28,076 nt of DNA from the NCBI GenBank assembly GCA_964440935.1, contig CAYTTY010000047.1:1-28076 (forward strand), read 5' to 3'. Made by a program: the position numbers and the translations under genes. The notes below the pieces were generated by a model, which did not search any database, was not told the DNA's origin, and worked only from the letters and a program-made list of their open reading frames with translations. Below are positions 13,815-21,853 of the stretch, piece by piece. Positions within the stretch are counted from its first letter, which is position 1. Each line of letters starts with the position of its first letter. The DNA comes from WJJR01 sp964440935 (GTDB lineage: Bacteria > Zixibacteria > MSB-5A5 > WJJR01).

Positions 13815-15001
13815 GACCGGTCATTCTCCTTCTTCTTGTGGGGATTGCCATTATGGACGAACGCTTTGCCTTCGGGCGTGATCGTATATGAAACCCTGAC
13901 CCCTTTGCGTTGCCGTGCGATCAGGCCGAGGTCGGCCATGCGGGAGAGGGCGCCGGAGCGCTGGGACGTGAGGAACGACTGGCTGAGCGAACGGTTGGTT
14001 TCGGCGGGGACGTGGACGCGCAAGGCTTCATCGAGTTTGTCGGGCGTGATCGCGCCGTCGGCAATCGCTTGGATGAGGGTTCGGAAGGCGAAGGCTTCGA
14101 CTGGGACATGTGAGCGGATGTGGTCGAGAAGAAAGGTCGCTTCTTCTGACGAAAACTTCTGCGCGGGATCGTTTTGGCAACCGTCGAGCACGGGATTCGT
14201 CAGCCGGGCGAATTGCACGGCGGGTTCTGTCAACATCAGGCGCGCACCCTCTCCGGGCGTTATCGCGGCCAGCCGGTAATCCCACAACATACCGTAAAGA
14301 GCGCCTTGGCCGTTGACCCTACCAACGAACTGATTTGCGTAACGCACGCGGCTTTTTTCGGCGTCAGGCCCGCTACGGGGGAAGGCAGTCGCCAGCGAGT
14401 CGTCACGTGCAATCTGATGGCAACGGTCGTGATCGGTCAGGTAGTCACCCAGCAAAGCGGCGACTTCCCCGATTCGGCGCGCAACGTCCTCCGTCGGGAT
14501 GCCTTCGGGATGCTGACTGGCGATACGCAGCAACGCCCGGCAATTGGCTTTGACCGGCAGCAGTTTATTGTGCTGCCCGAACAGCCAGCGGTCGAGTGTG
14601 AAGGCGTCATCGGCCCTTTCTAGTCGCGGAATCTCTACGGTCGGCACATCTAGCGTGTCTATGCCATCGGAAAGAAACAGGTCGGGAATGTGCGCCGGAA
14701 CAGCCGTGATGGGCATCCGCGTACGCTTGCTTTCCGGGTTTCGCAACGCAGAATTGGTCTCTGATGTCCTTACGTTGAGCGCTCGGGCCTTTTCGAACGA
14801 CGAAGACGCAGTGGAGATACTTTTGGACTTGGCCTCCCCTCCAATGACCACAGCGCCGCTCTTGGTAACATCCTGAGCCAGTACCCATAGATTATCAATG
14901 GCGACCGCCACGAGTTCACTGTAGTCAGCGTAATCGTCATCTGCTATCAGTATATCCATCTTGGCCCTTGTTTCTGAACTACACCTTATACAGACAATCA
15001 T
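13811..15001 (-). CDS. Winged-helix protein, first gene of the GHKL ATPase operon
   Basis: The 396-residue product is not assigned to a named family. The C-terminal 100 or so residues look like a winged helix: SQSFLTSQRSGALSRMADLG, then IARQRKGVRVSYTITPEGK. The middle (about 160-280) is helical and may include a second helix-turn-helix-like segment (HPEGIPTEDVARRIGEV). The N-terminal part, DILIADDDYADYSELVAVA, reads like a small alpha/beta domain. The ATG at 15001 has AGGAG 8 bases upstream. An internal ATG 14 codons later is less well supported. It could be the DNA-recognition subunit of the system, an autoregulator binding the palindrome at 15041-15059, or both. Confidence 0.7.
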   Translation of the reverse strand: MIVCIRCSSETRAKMDILIADDDYADYSELVAVAIDNLWVLAQDVTKSGAVVIGGEAKSKSISTASSSFEKARALNVRTSETNSALRNPESKRTRMPITAVPAHIPDLFLSDGIDTLDVPTVEIPRLERADDAFTLDRWLFGQHNKLLPVKANCRALLRIASQHPEGIPTEDVARRIGEVAALLGDYLTDHDRCHQIARDDSLATAFPRSGPDAEKSRVRYANQFVGRVNGQGALYGMLWDYRLAAITPGEGARLMLTEPAVQFARLTNPVLDGCQNDPAQKFSSEEATFLLDHIRSHVPVEAFAFRTLIQAIADGAITPDKLDEALRVHVPAETNRSLSQSFLTSQRSGALSRMADLGLIARQRKGVRVSYTITPEGKAFVHNGNPHKKKENDRS

Positions 15002-15034
15002 CCGGTCATCTCCTGATCTGATTTGTGGGCGTAC

Positions 15035-15062
15035 AGTAAAACAGAGAATTATACTCTGTCAA
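15035..15062 (-). promoter_or_regulatory. Promoter and operator-like palindrome of the ATPase operon
   Basis: On the - strand a consensus TTGACA (15062-15057) is followed after 16 bases by TTTACT (15040-15035). A TATAAT hexamer (15053-15048) also occurs, but with a poor -35. The palindrome ACAGAG-N7-CTCTGT (15041-15059) overlaps the -35 box and fills the spacer, the usual place for a repressor to block RNA polymerase. The leader to the ATG would be about 27 bases. Confidence 0.55.
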
Positions 15063-15517
15063 CATAAAAATTACAGTTTGTGGCTCAGAAAGACCAAAAT
15101 TACTTGTATGAGAAAGGCGATAGACCTTCAGAATCCGCCTCTGAACAACTTGCCATTCGGCGGGGAAGATCGATGAAGTGTAGTGGTCAAGGCCATCATA
15201 AGTCCTTGGCCAGAAATGACTAACGGATGACCGCAGCGATGGCCTCGTACATCGCCCGGCTCCCAAAGAAAGGAGTCAAGGACCGGCAGGACAATTACGC
15301 CACTCGGCGAAGGGGCAGGTGCCGTTCCCGAATTGACCGCCCAACCATGAGCGCGAAAAAACGAGCCGGTCAAAGCCGGTCAGCGGCGGCAAGAGGGCCG
15401 ATGTGAAGCAACCGAAGTGGACGAAGCCTGCAGGCGTTCTGCACCGCGCGTCATACTCGCTGAGCTGGGGCTCCGCGCTCCGACCGTCCACATTTTGACA
15501 ACCCGGGTCTCACCCGG
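15063..15517. other. Intergenic region between the island and the envelope genes
   Basis: I see no supported gene. A 55-codon frame starting at 15239 is Arg/Lys-rich, has no ribosome site and no recognisable product. A hairpin with 9-base arms and one mismatch (15500-15520, loop CTC) overlaps the -35 of the next promoter. The region probably marks the right edge of the accessory island. Confidence 0.35.
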
Positions 15518-15546
15518 TTTACCTGACGGGGTTCGGGGTCTATATT
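15518..15546 (+). promoter_or_regulatory. Sigma-70 promoter of the UPF0173 hydrolase gene
   Basis: TTTACC (15518-15523) and TATATT (15541-15546) are separated by 17 bases, about 40 bases before the start codon. The hairpin at 15500-15520 overlaps the -35 box and could be an operator. Confidence 0.5.
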
Positions 15547-15586
15547 GGGGGTTTGATGGGGAAGTGACATCCGCAAGGAGGGAACC

Positions 15587-16276
15587 ATGCCGAAAGTCCA
15601 ATTTCTGTCTCATTCGAGCTTTCTGGTTGAAACCGATTCGAAGACGCTTCTGATCGATCCGTTTTTTACCGGCAATCCCAAGGCGCAGGTGAAGCCGGGG
15701 GATATCAAGCCCGATTATCTGCTCCTGACCCACGGTCACGGCGACCATCTGGGCGATGGGCTCACAATCGCCAAGGATTCTGGGGCTACTGTTATCGCGC
15801 CCAACGAGTTAGCCGTCTATTGCGCGAATCAGGGCTGCAAGGTGCATCCGATGCACCTGGGCGGTGCGCATGACTTCGATTTTGGCCGTGTGAAGCTCAC
15901 CATCGCCCACCACGGCTCGGCCATCGAGTCGGGGGATGGTGGCTGGATCTATACCGGGAATCCGTGCGGATTTCTGATTACCAGCGAGGGGAAAACCCTC
16001 TACCATGCCGGCGATACGGGGCTGTTTATGGACATGAAGCTGATCGGCGAGCTGGACTCGATCGATCTGGCGCTGCTGCCCATCGGGGACAATTTCACCA
16101 TGGGTGTCGACGATGCCATCAAGGCGGTCGAATTCCTCAAGCCTAAGCATGTGGTGCCCATGCACTACGACACCTTCGACCTGATCGCCGCCGACCCCAA
16201 GAAATTCGCCTCCGGGGCTGAAAAACACGGGGCCAAAGCGACGATCATGGGTATCGGTGACACACTCGAGTATTGA
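15587..16276 (+). CDS. UPF0173 family metal-dependent hydrolase (metallo-beta-lactamase fold)
   Basis: The 229-residue protein fits the UPF0173 family in length and along its whole sequence. Metal ligands are in THGHGDHLGD (H49, H51, D53, H54). Further family blocks are LLIDPFFTGNP, GKTLYHAGDTGLFMDMKLI, LLPIGDNFTMG and HVVPMHYDTF. The family binds two metal ions and is assumed to hydrolyse a small substrate in the cytoplasm; the substrate is unknown. AAGGAGGG lies 5 bases before the ATG, with a promoter upstream. It is separated by 101 bases from the next gene and may be read with it. Confidence 0.92.
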   Translation: MPKVQFLSHSSFLVETDSKTLLIDPFFTGNPKAQVKPGDIKPDYLLLTHGHGDHLGDGLTIAKDSGATVIAPNELAVYCANQGCKVHPMHLGGAHDFDFGRVKLTIAHHGSAIESGDGGWIYTGNPCGFLITSEGKTLYHAGDTGLFMDMKLIGELDSIDLALLPIGDNFTMGVDDAIKAVEFLKPKHVVPMHYDTFDLIAADPKKFASGAEKHGAKATIMGIGDTLEY

Positions 16277-16377
16277 TCCGTATCAGGGTGATGCAATCTT
16301 TACGCCGGGGGCGCTGCACGGGCGTCTTCGGCGTATCTTGTGAGTAAGACAGAGACAGGGAGGTCTGGCAAACCGAA

Positions 16378-18891
16378 ATGAAAAAACCGGCGAAAGTGCT
16401 GTTGTGGATTGTGGGCATTCTGCTCGGCCTGACATTGGCCGCGGCGATTGTGGTCAAGATCGTGTTTACCAAAGAGCGCATTCTGGCGATGGTGACGCCA
16501 CGTCTTGAAGAGGCGGTCAACCGTGATATCGCCATCGGCGATGCCGGCATTTCGATCTGGGGCGGAATCGGTGTCTGGCTCGGCGATGTGGTGGTGGACA
16601 ACAAGCCCGGTTTCTCCGAGGAAGCATTCCTGACCATTCACCGTCTCGAGCTGAAAGCACGATTCTGGCCGTTGCTGGCCGGGCGTGTGGAATTGGATCG
16701 GGTGATTCTCGAAGCACCGTCGCTGCTGCTCGAATACGATGCTGATGGCGAGTCGAATCTCGCGGGTTTGGCAACGGGTGAAGAGACAGTGCCTCCCGAC
16801 AGTCTGGCGCCTCCTGATAGCTTGATTGTCGGCAGTGACGTTCCCGACGAAGCGGCGCTGGCGGCGCCGGTGGTTGTGGATCACTTCATCATGAACGGTG
16901 CGCAACTGGTGATTCGGCACGCCGAACCGGAGCGCGAAATCAGTATCAACGGTCTGTTCATGGACTTGATCACCGGTAATCCGGCCGAAAGCAGCAAAAT
17001 GACCTTCCAGGCCGATATAGCGGTCGACTCGGTCCTTGTCACCGGCACCGAGCGCAGTTTTGCCTTTCGTGAGGGACGGCCTGAGGCGTACCTGAAGGGC
17101 TTCCTTGATCGCAAGGAGGAACTTGTTCAGCTCGACACGGTTGGGTTGAACTGGATGGGTGCATTAATCGCCCTCGAGGGACGCGCGCAGATGCATACGG
17201 CCTTCACCGAAATTCAAATCAACGCGCAGATCACGCCAACGTCAGTGGCGGCCATGATGGATCAGGCGGTGCGCAGCGGTTTGATGGAGATGCGTCACGA
17301 TATCGACGGTGAACTGTCCGGCCACTTGCAGGGTTCACTCATCTGGCCGTTGCCGGAAGGAGCGACACCCGACTGGTCGGCGCGATTGTATGTGCGCAAC
17401 GTTGTCTGGCGTTCACCCGACGGTGCGCACGAAATCTCTCTGCCGGTGGCGGAGATTCGGGGCGAACAACGGGTCGTCTCGTGGACGGCGTCGAATGGCA
17501 CACTGCCAAATGGATCATTTTCGACATCGGGAACAATCGATCGTGTGTTTTCAGATGGCCGCGAGCTGTCTGCGCGTCTCAATCTCGATGCCAGTCTGGC
17601 CGAGTTGATGGCGCTCACTGATACAACCGATGCCGGATGGATTACCGGGAGAATCACCGCTGATCTAAACGCGTTCGGACCATTAACCAACTACAAACAG
17701 TGGCGAATTTCGGGGCCGGTCAAGTCTGACCGACTCACGATGGTTGATGCGTCATGGCCAGTCGATACCGTTGTAGTTGCACTCGATTGGGAATTCACCG
17801 GCGAGGATGTGACAATCCGCAGCACGCAGGTTGATGCCGGGCATTCGTCGGGGATGATGCGCGGCAACGTGGCCGGTATCGTACCGGCCGCATTGGCGTC
17901 GTTCGACCCGCCGCATGTGCCGCGCGCGACGTTGGAAATCACCTCCCCGTACCTGAACATCGACGAGTTGATGGCCGAAGAGGAACCGACTAGTGATACC
18001 GCGGCGGTGGGCGATACGGCACTTGTACCGGCGATTGCGGCCGACACGCTTCCATTTGAACTGCCGATGTTCGCTGCTACCGGGACGTTCGATTGCGACA
18101 CCGCGATTTTCAACGAACTCACGTACACGGCAATTCGGTCACCCTATACATACCGCGATCATATTCTGACTTTCGACCCGGTTAAGGGACGAGTGCTCGG
18201 TGGCTTTGCCGAAGGAGCATTGCGCTGGGACATTAGCGACTGGGAGAATCCGTCATTTACCGCCCGCGTTGACGCCGACTCGATTCAGACAAATGACTTT
18301 CTGTCACGTTATTTCGGTTGGGCCGGTGGGTTGTTCGGACGCGTTCGTTTGGTCGGCGAATTTGCCGGGTCGGGGGATGAGGCTGAAGAAATTATGAAAA
18401 CGTTGCACGGGAGTGGCCGTGCGTTGCTCTCGGATGGACGTTTGGAGTCGGCGCCGCTGCTGGCGCGTGTGGGACAGCGCATCGGATTCTCGGAGTTGGA
18501 TCAGGCGCGCGCGATCAAGGATCTGATGGTCTCGTATCGTATCGACAACGGACGGTTGATCACCGATACCCTGGGCCTGGTGACCGACCAGGCGCGCTGG
18601 ATTGCCAGCGGCAGTTATGGATTCGACGGGACACTCGATTACGACATCAATGTCAATCTCACCGATGCCGGCAAGCAGCAGTGGGCGCATATGCTCGAGG
18701 GGTCAAACTTCACCGTCGATTTGACCGGCACGGTAACCAGCCCGACCATCAATGTCGATGTGGCCGATGCGGGTACGACCGTGCTGAAGAACATCATCGA
18801 AAAGAAACTCACCGACGATACGACGACGATCGAAGACAAGGCGCGCGATCTGCTGAAGGGGCTGTTCAAGAAGAAGAAGGGTGATGGATGA
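16378..18891 (+). CDS. AsmA-family envelope protein
   Basis: The 837-residue product has one N-terminal membrane anchor (about residues 8-28, VLLWIVGILLGLTLAAAIVV). The AsmA signature follows: TPRLEEAVNRDIAIGDAGIS, then LELKARFWPLLAGRVELDRV, and a long beta-rich body. The C-terminal third (about 560-810) contains AsmA_2-like sequence such as GSGRALLSDGRLESAPLLA. AsmA relatives (YhdP, TamB type) sit in the periplasm as long grooved proteins and support lipid transfer to the outer membrane. A Ser/Asp/Pro-rich insert near residues 135-165 is probably a flexible loop. The tail is Lys-rich. A GGGAGG site lies 14 bases before the ATG, a rather long spacing. Its stop overlaps the next start (ATGA). 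The neighbours, an acyltransferase and a heptosyltransferase, fit a role in outer-membrane lipid assembly. Confidence 0.85.
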   Translation: MKKPAKVLLWIVGILLGLTLAAAIVVKIVFTKERILAMVTPRLEEAVNRDIAIGDAGISIWGGIGVWLGDVVVDNKPGFSEEAFLTIHRLELKARFWPLLAGRVELDRVILEAPSLLLEYDADGESNLAGLATGEETVPPDSLAPPDSLIVGSDVPDEAALAAPVVVDHFIMNGAQLVIRHAEPEREISINGLFMDLITGNPAESSKMTFQADIAVDSVLVTGTERSFAFREGRPEAYLKGFLDRKEELVQLDTVGLNWMGALIALEGRAQMHTAFTEIQINAQITPTSVAAMMDQAVRSGLMEMRHDIDGELSGHLQGSLIWPLPEGATPDWSARLYVRNVVWRSPDGAHEISLPVAEIRGEQRVVSWTASNGTLPNGSFSTSGTIDRVFSDGRELSARLNLDASLAELMALTDTTDAGWITGRITADLNAFGPLTNYKQWRISGPVKSDRLTMVDASWPVDTVVVALDWEFTGEDVTIRSTQVDAGHSSGMMRGNVAGIVPAALASFDPPHVPRATLEITSPYLNIDELMAEEEPTSDTAAVGDTALVPAIAADTLPFELPMFAATGTFDCDTAIFNELTYTAIRSPYTYRDHILTFDPVKGRVLGGFAEGALRWDISDWENPSFTARVDADSIQTNDFLSRYFGWAGGLFGRVRLVGEFAGSGDEAEEIMKTLHGSGRALLSDGRLESAPLLARVGQRIGFSELDQARAIKDLMVSYRIDNGRLITDTLGLVTDQARWIASGSYGFDGTLDYDINVNLTDAGKQQWAHMLEGSNFTVDLTGTVTSPTINVDVADAGTTVLKNIIEKKLTDDTTTIEDKARDLLKGLFKKKKGDG

Positions 18892-19883
18892 TGGTTCGCC
18901 GGCGCTGGTTATCCTCTGTTCGTGCCGCGCTCCTGATGTTCAGCGTGGTCGTGTGGGGAGTCGTCTCCGCACACGGGAAGGCGCAGCCGGAAATCACATT
19001 TGGCGTTCAGGTGGTTGGCGCTGATCCGGAACTCCGCGCACGGACGCAGAAGATCATCACCGAGGCGCATGAAACGTTGAAGAGCCGCAGCGGTCTGGGG
19101 TTTAATGACACGATCGAGGTTGTCTACGTGATGAAGGGGCAGACGTTCGATTCGATCGCCGGCGGCCACTTTCCCGATTGGGGGATCGGCGTTGCGATTA
19201 CCGAGAAAAATCTGATCGCGTTGCGTTCCCCGCGCGACTATCCGATTGGCGATCAGTTGGCCAGCATCCTCAGGCATGAATTGGCGCACTTGCATCTGGA
19301 GTTGATTCTCGGCGGGCACCGTCCGCCACGCTGGGTGCACGAGGGATACGCGCAGCAGTTTGCCCACGAATGGAACTTCGGCGATGACTGGAAAGTGGCG
19401 CGCGCTGTCTTTACGGGCAGCACGATTCCGCTCACCGATATCAATGGTGTCAATTCATTCCAGGGTGCGCGGGCGGAATTGGCGTACATCCAGTCGTATT
19501 TGGCGATGGGGCATTTTCTCCAAAAGTATGGTTGGGATGGACTGATGCTGCTGGCCAGAACGATGCAGGAGGGCGACGACTGGGACGCTGCCTTCATGGC
19601 CGCGACCGGCGCCGACTATGCCAGTTATCAGGAGGAATTCGCCGCGTATTTGAAGGAGCGGTTCAACTGGGCGTCGTTTTTGGGCGACACGATTCTGTTC
19701 TGGATTTTCGCTGCGCTGATTTTTGTTGCCCTGTACATCTGGAAACGCCGCCGCTCGAAAGCGCGGCTGGCCGACTGGAAACGTCAGGAAGACCTCGAAG
19801 ATGTGCTCTATGCGCCGTTCGACATCCAACGTCCTCAGAGACCCGGCGGTCCCGAACGCGATAATTCCGGCCCGGGGTGCTAA
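18888..19883 (+). CDS. Membrane-anchored zinc peptidase (peptidase MA/gluzincin-like)
   Basis: The 331-residue product has an N-terminal signal sequence (hydrophobic residues 10-28). Its zinc site is HELAH (H130, E131, H134), with a third ligand in HEGYAQQ (E152), 18 residues later. It has a single C-terminal membrane helix (about 267-288, LFWIFAALIFVALYIW) followed by a basic cytoplasmic tail. The catalytic domain therefore faces the periplasm. The family is the HEXXH-plus-E gluzincin group, often annotated 'peptidase MA'. Substrates are unknown. The start overlaps the AsmA stop by 4 bases (ATGA), and a second ATG follows three bases later; either could be used. Coupling to AsmA suggests a role in envelope assembly or quality control. 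Confidence 0.8.
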   Translation: MMVRRRWLSSVRAALLMFSVVVWGVVSAHGKAQPEITFGVQVVGADPELRARTQKIITEAHETLKSRSGLGFNDTIEVVYVMKGQTFDSIAGGHFPDWGIGVAITEKNLIALRSPRDYPIGDQLASILRHELAHLHLELILGGHRPPRWVHEGYAQQFAHEWNFGDDWKVARAVFTGSTIPLTDINGVNSFQGARAELAYIQSYLAMGHFLQKYGWDGLMLLARTMQEGDDWDAAFMAATGADYASYQEEFAAYLKERFNWASFLGDTILFWIFAALIFVALYIWKRRRSKARLADWKRQEDLEDVLYAPFDIQRPQRPGGPERDNSGPGC

Positions 19884-19902
19884 CGTATCTGAGTCTCAAC
19901 GC

Positions 19903-20775
19903 GTGACACTGAAGCACCGGTGTGAGTATGCAGCGGTGCGTGTGTTTGCATTCGTTGCACGTGTGCTGCCGCGTCGGATTGCACTGGCGTTCGGACGGGG
20001 AATCGGAACGCTTGTTTGCAGGCTTTGGAGACAGCGACGGACCATTGCGCATGATAACGTCGCCCGCGCATACGGTGACACGCTCAGCGACAGTGAGATT
20101 AACGGGATTGTGCGTCAGACATTTCGCACAATGGGTCAAACGGCTGTTGAGACATTTCGTTTCGACCGAACAGACCCCGAGGCGCTGTTGAAACGTGTTG
20201 ATGGTGATCCCACCGTACTGCGTGAAGCGATGGAGCGACAGAAGGGTGCGGTCCTGGTATCGGGGCATTTCGGCAATTGGGAGGTGTTCGGTGCGTGGAT
20301 TCGTGCGCTGGGTTTCGAAATCGATGTTGTCGTGAAGCCGATGCGCAATCCGCTGGTCGATGCGTTTTACAATCGCTGCCGAGCGGCGATGGGTGTCGGT
20401 GTGATTCACACCCAGGTGGCGACCAAGGGGATCGTGCGCTCATTGGCGAAGAAGCGATTTGTGGCGATTCTGGCCGATCAATATACCGGGGCCGAGGGCA
20501 TTGACGTCGAGTTCTTCGGACGGCCGGCGTCGACACCGCGTGGTCCGGCGACGTTGGCGCTGCGTTTTGACTGTCCGATACTGTCAGGGGTACTGGAGCA
20601 ATACCAAAATGGGCAATTCTCCACTTTCATTGACGGTCCGATTGTGTATGATGCCACCGGCGATACCGAGCGCGATGTCCGCGCGATCACGCAGGAGTTG
20701 ACCACCCGACTGGAGCAGCACATCCGCCGGAGCCCCGGCCAGTGGCTCTGGACACACCGGCGGTGGCGAGACTGA
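19903..20775 (+). CDS. Lipid A biosynthesis acyltransferase, LpxL/HtrB family
   Basis: Read from the GTG at 19903 the product has 290 residues, normal for the family. The diagnostic H-X4-D/E motif is SGHFGNWEVFG (H122, E127). Further blocks are IAHDNVARAYGD, MRNPLVDAFYNRCR and ILADQYTGAEGIDVEFFG, and the end SPGQWLWTHRRWRD is typical. Members add a secondary acyl chain to lipid A from acyl-ACP at the inner face of the cytoplasmic membrane. The frame is open much further upstream, to an ATG at 19723, but that part overlaps the peptidase gene and has no family similarity, so I reject it. No strong ribosome site precedes the GTG, which leaves the exact start uncertain. The stop overlaps the next start by one base (TGATG). 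Confidence 0.88.
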   Translation: MTLKHRCEYAAVRVFAFVARVLPRRIALAFGRGIGTLVCRLWRQRRTIAHDNVARAYGDTLSDSEINGIVRQTFRTMGQTAVETFRFDRTDPEALLKRVDGDPTVLREAMERQKGAVLVSGHFGNWEVFGAWIRALGFEIDVVVKPMRNPLVDAFYNRCRAAMGVGVIHTQVATKGIVRSLAKKRFVAILADQYTGAEGIDVEFFGRPASTPRGPATLALRFDCPILSGVLEQYQNGQFSTFIDGPIVYDATGDTERDVRAITQELTTRLEQHIRRSPGQWLWTHRRWRD

Positions 20776-21839
20776 TGACAGCCAAGCCGACCAGAGAGAA
20801 TGCGATTCTGGTACGCGCACCCAATTGGGTGGGTGATGCGGTCATGGCGTTGCCGTTCTTCGATGCCCTCCGTCGTGTCGCACCCGACGCGACGATCTCA
20901 TGCCTGTGCCCGGCCGGAATCGCACCGTTGTACCGCGATGTGCCGACGATTGATCGGGTGTTGATTCTCGATGAATTGTACGGGCCGCGGGGACGGCAGT
21001 CGGTGTTGTACAATGGCCGGCGAATGCGTCCGGGGATGTTTCGCACGGCATTTATTTTGCCGACATCATTGGGTTCAGCGTTGATGATGTGGCACGCCTG
21101 GATTCCCGAACGGATCGGATACTCTTCGGAAGGACGGCGACTGCTGCTCTCCAAAGCAAAACCGTATAAGAAAGATGGCAAGCGGCCGCACCGAGTCGAG
21201 GGATATCTGGACCTGTTGCGTCTGAAGTATCCGGACACCGACATCAATCCGGTTTTCTACTACCAGCCGGGCGAGAACGCGCAGCTTCGCGCAACGGAGA
21301 TTCTGGAAGACTATTCTCTCGACAATTCCAAAGCCATTCTGGCAATGGCGCCGGCGGCTGCGCAAGCCAACAAAATGTGGATGCAGGGACGATTTGCCGA
21401 GATTGCGCGACGGTGGTGTGAGACAACTGACGGACACGTGATTCTACTCGGTTCGCCTGGGGATCGACAGTTGTGCGATCAGGTATTGATGCTCAGCAAG
21501 TGCGATGATGTTGTGAATCTCGCCGGTGAAAGCGATCTGCCAGCGGCCGGCGAGTTGATTCGACGCGCGGCGGCATTTGTGGGTAACGATTCCGGTTTGG
21601 CGCATTTGGCGGCTGCTGTTAAAGCCAATGCCGTGGTGTTGTCAGGGCCCGGCGATCCCGAAGAAGTCGGTCCGTACAGCAATGCCGCAATTACAATTAA
21701 ACACCCACTGTTCTGTTCGCCCTGTTACAAGAACGAGTGCTGGCGCACCGATAAGCCGATCGAGTGTCTCACCGAGATCGACACCGAACAGGTCTGGACA
21801 GCGTTGCAGCGATTTATCCCCGACACTGAAGCATTATAG
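20775..21839 (+). CDS. waaF: LPS heptosyltransferase, glycosyltransferase family 9 (WaaF/WaaC-like)
   Basis: The 354-residue product shows the GT9 hallmarks. The N-terminal VRAPNWVGDAVMALPFFDAL matches the acceptor-binding loop. The C-terminal half contains GSPGDRQLCDQV, VNLAGESDLPAAGELI and FVGNDSGLAHLAAAV. The PLFCSPCYKNECWR segment near the end is common in this family. The enzyme transfers heptose from ADP-heptose to the LPS inner core in the cytoplasm. The start at 20775 was chosen because ATG shares its A with the TGA of the acyltransferase gene and the family domain begins just after it. An upstream in-frame GTG at 20742 would overlap that gene by 34 bases. The symbol is given by similarity; WaaF and WaaC cannot be told apart securely here. 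Confidence 0.88.
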   Translation: MTAKPTRENAILVRAPNWVGDAVMALPFFDALRRVAPDATISCLCPAGIAPLYRDVPTIDRVLILDELYGPRGRQSVLYNGRRMRPGMFRTAFILPTSLGSALMMWHAWIPERIGYSSEGRRLLLSKAKPYKKDGKRPHRVEGYLDLLRLKYPDTDINPVFYYQPGENAQLRATEILEDYSLDNSKAILAMAPAAAQANKMWMQGRFAEIARRWCETTDGHVILLGSPGDRQLCDQVLMLSKCDDVVNLAGESDLPAAGELIRRAAAFVGNDSGLAHLAAAVKANAVVLSGPGDPEEVGPYSNAAITIKHPLFCSPCYKNECWRTDKPIECLTEIDTEQVWTALQRFIPDTEAL

Positions 21840-21853
21840 GCCACTCCGATCCG

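Noticed and set aside
11158..14876. Long + strand frames opposite the ATPase operon, up to 221 codons
   Set aside because: They are antisense frames caused by the codon bias of the real - strand genes, with no motifs and no ribosome sites.
15239..15406. Basic 55-codon frame between the island and the envelope genes
   Set aside because: No ribosome site, unusual Arg/Ser-rich composition and no motif.
19723..19902. Upstream extension of the LpxL-type acyltransferase by 60 codons
   Set aside because: It overlaps the 3' end of the peptidase gene in another frame, has no family similarity, and makes the protein longer than its relatives.
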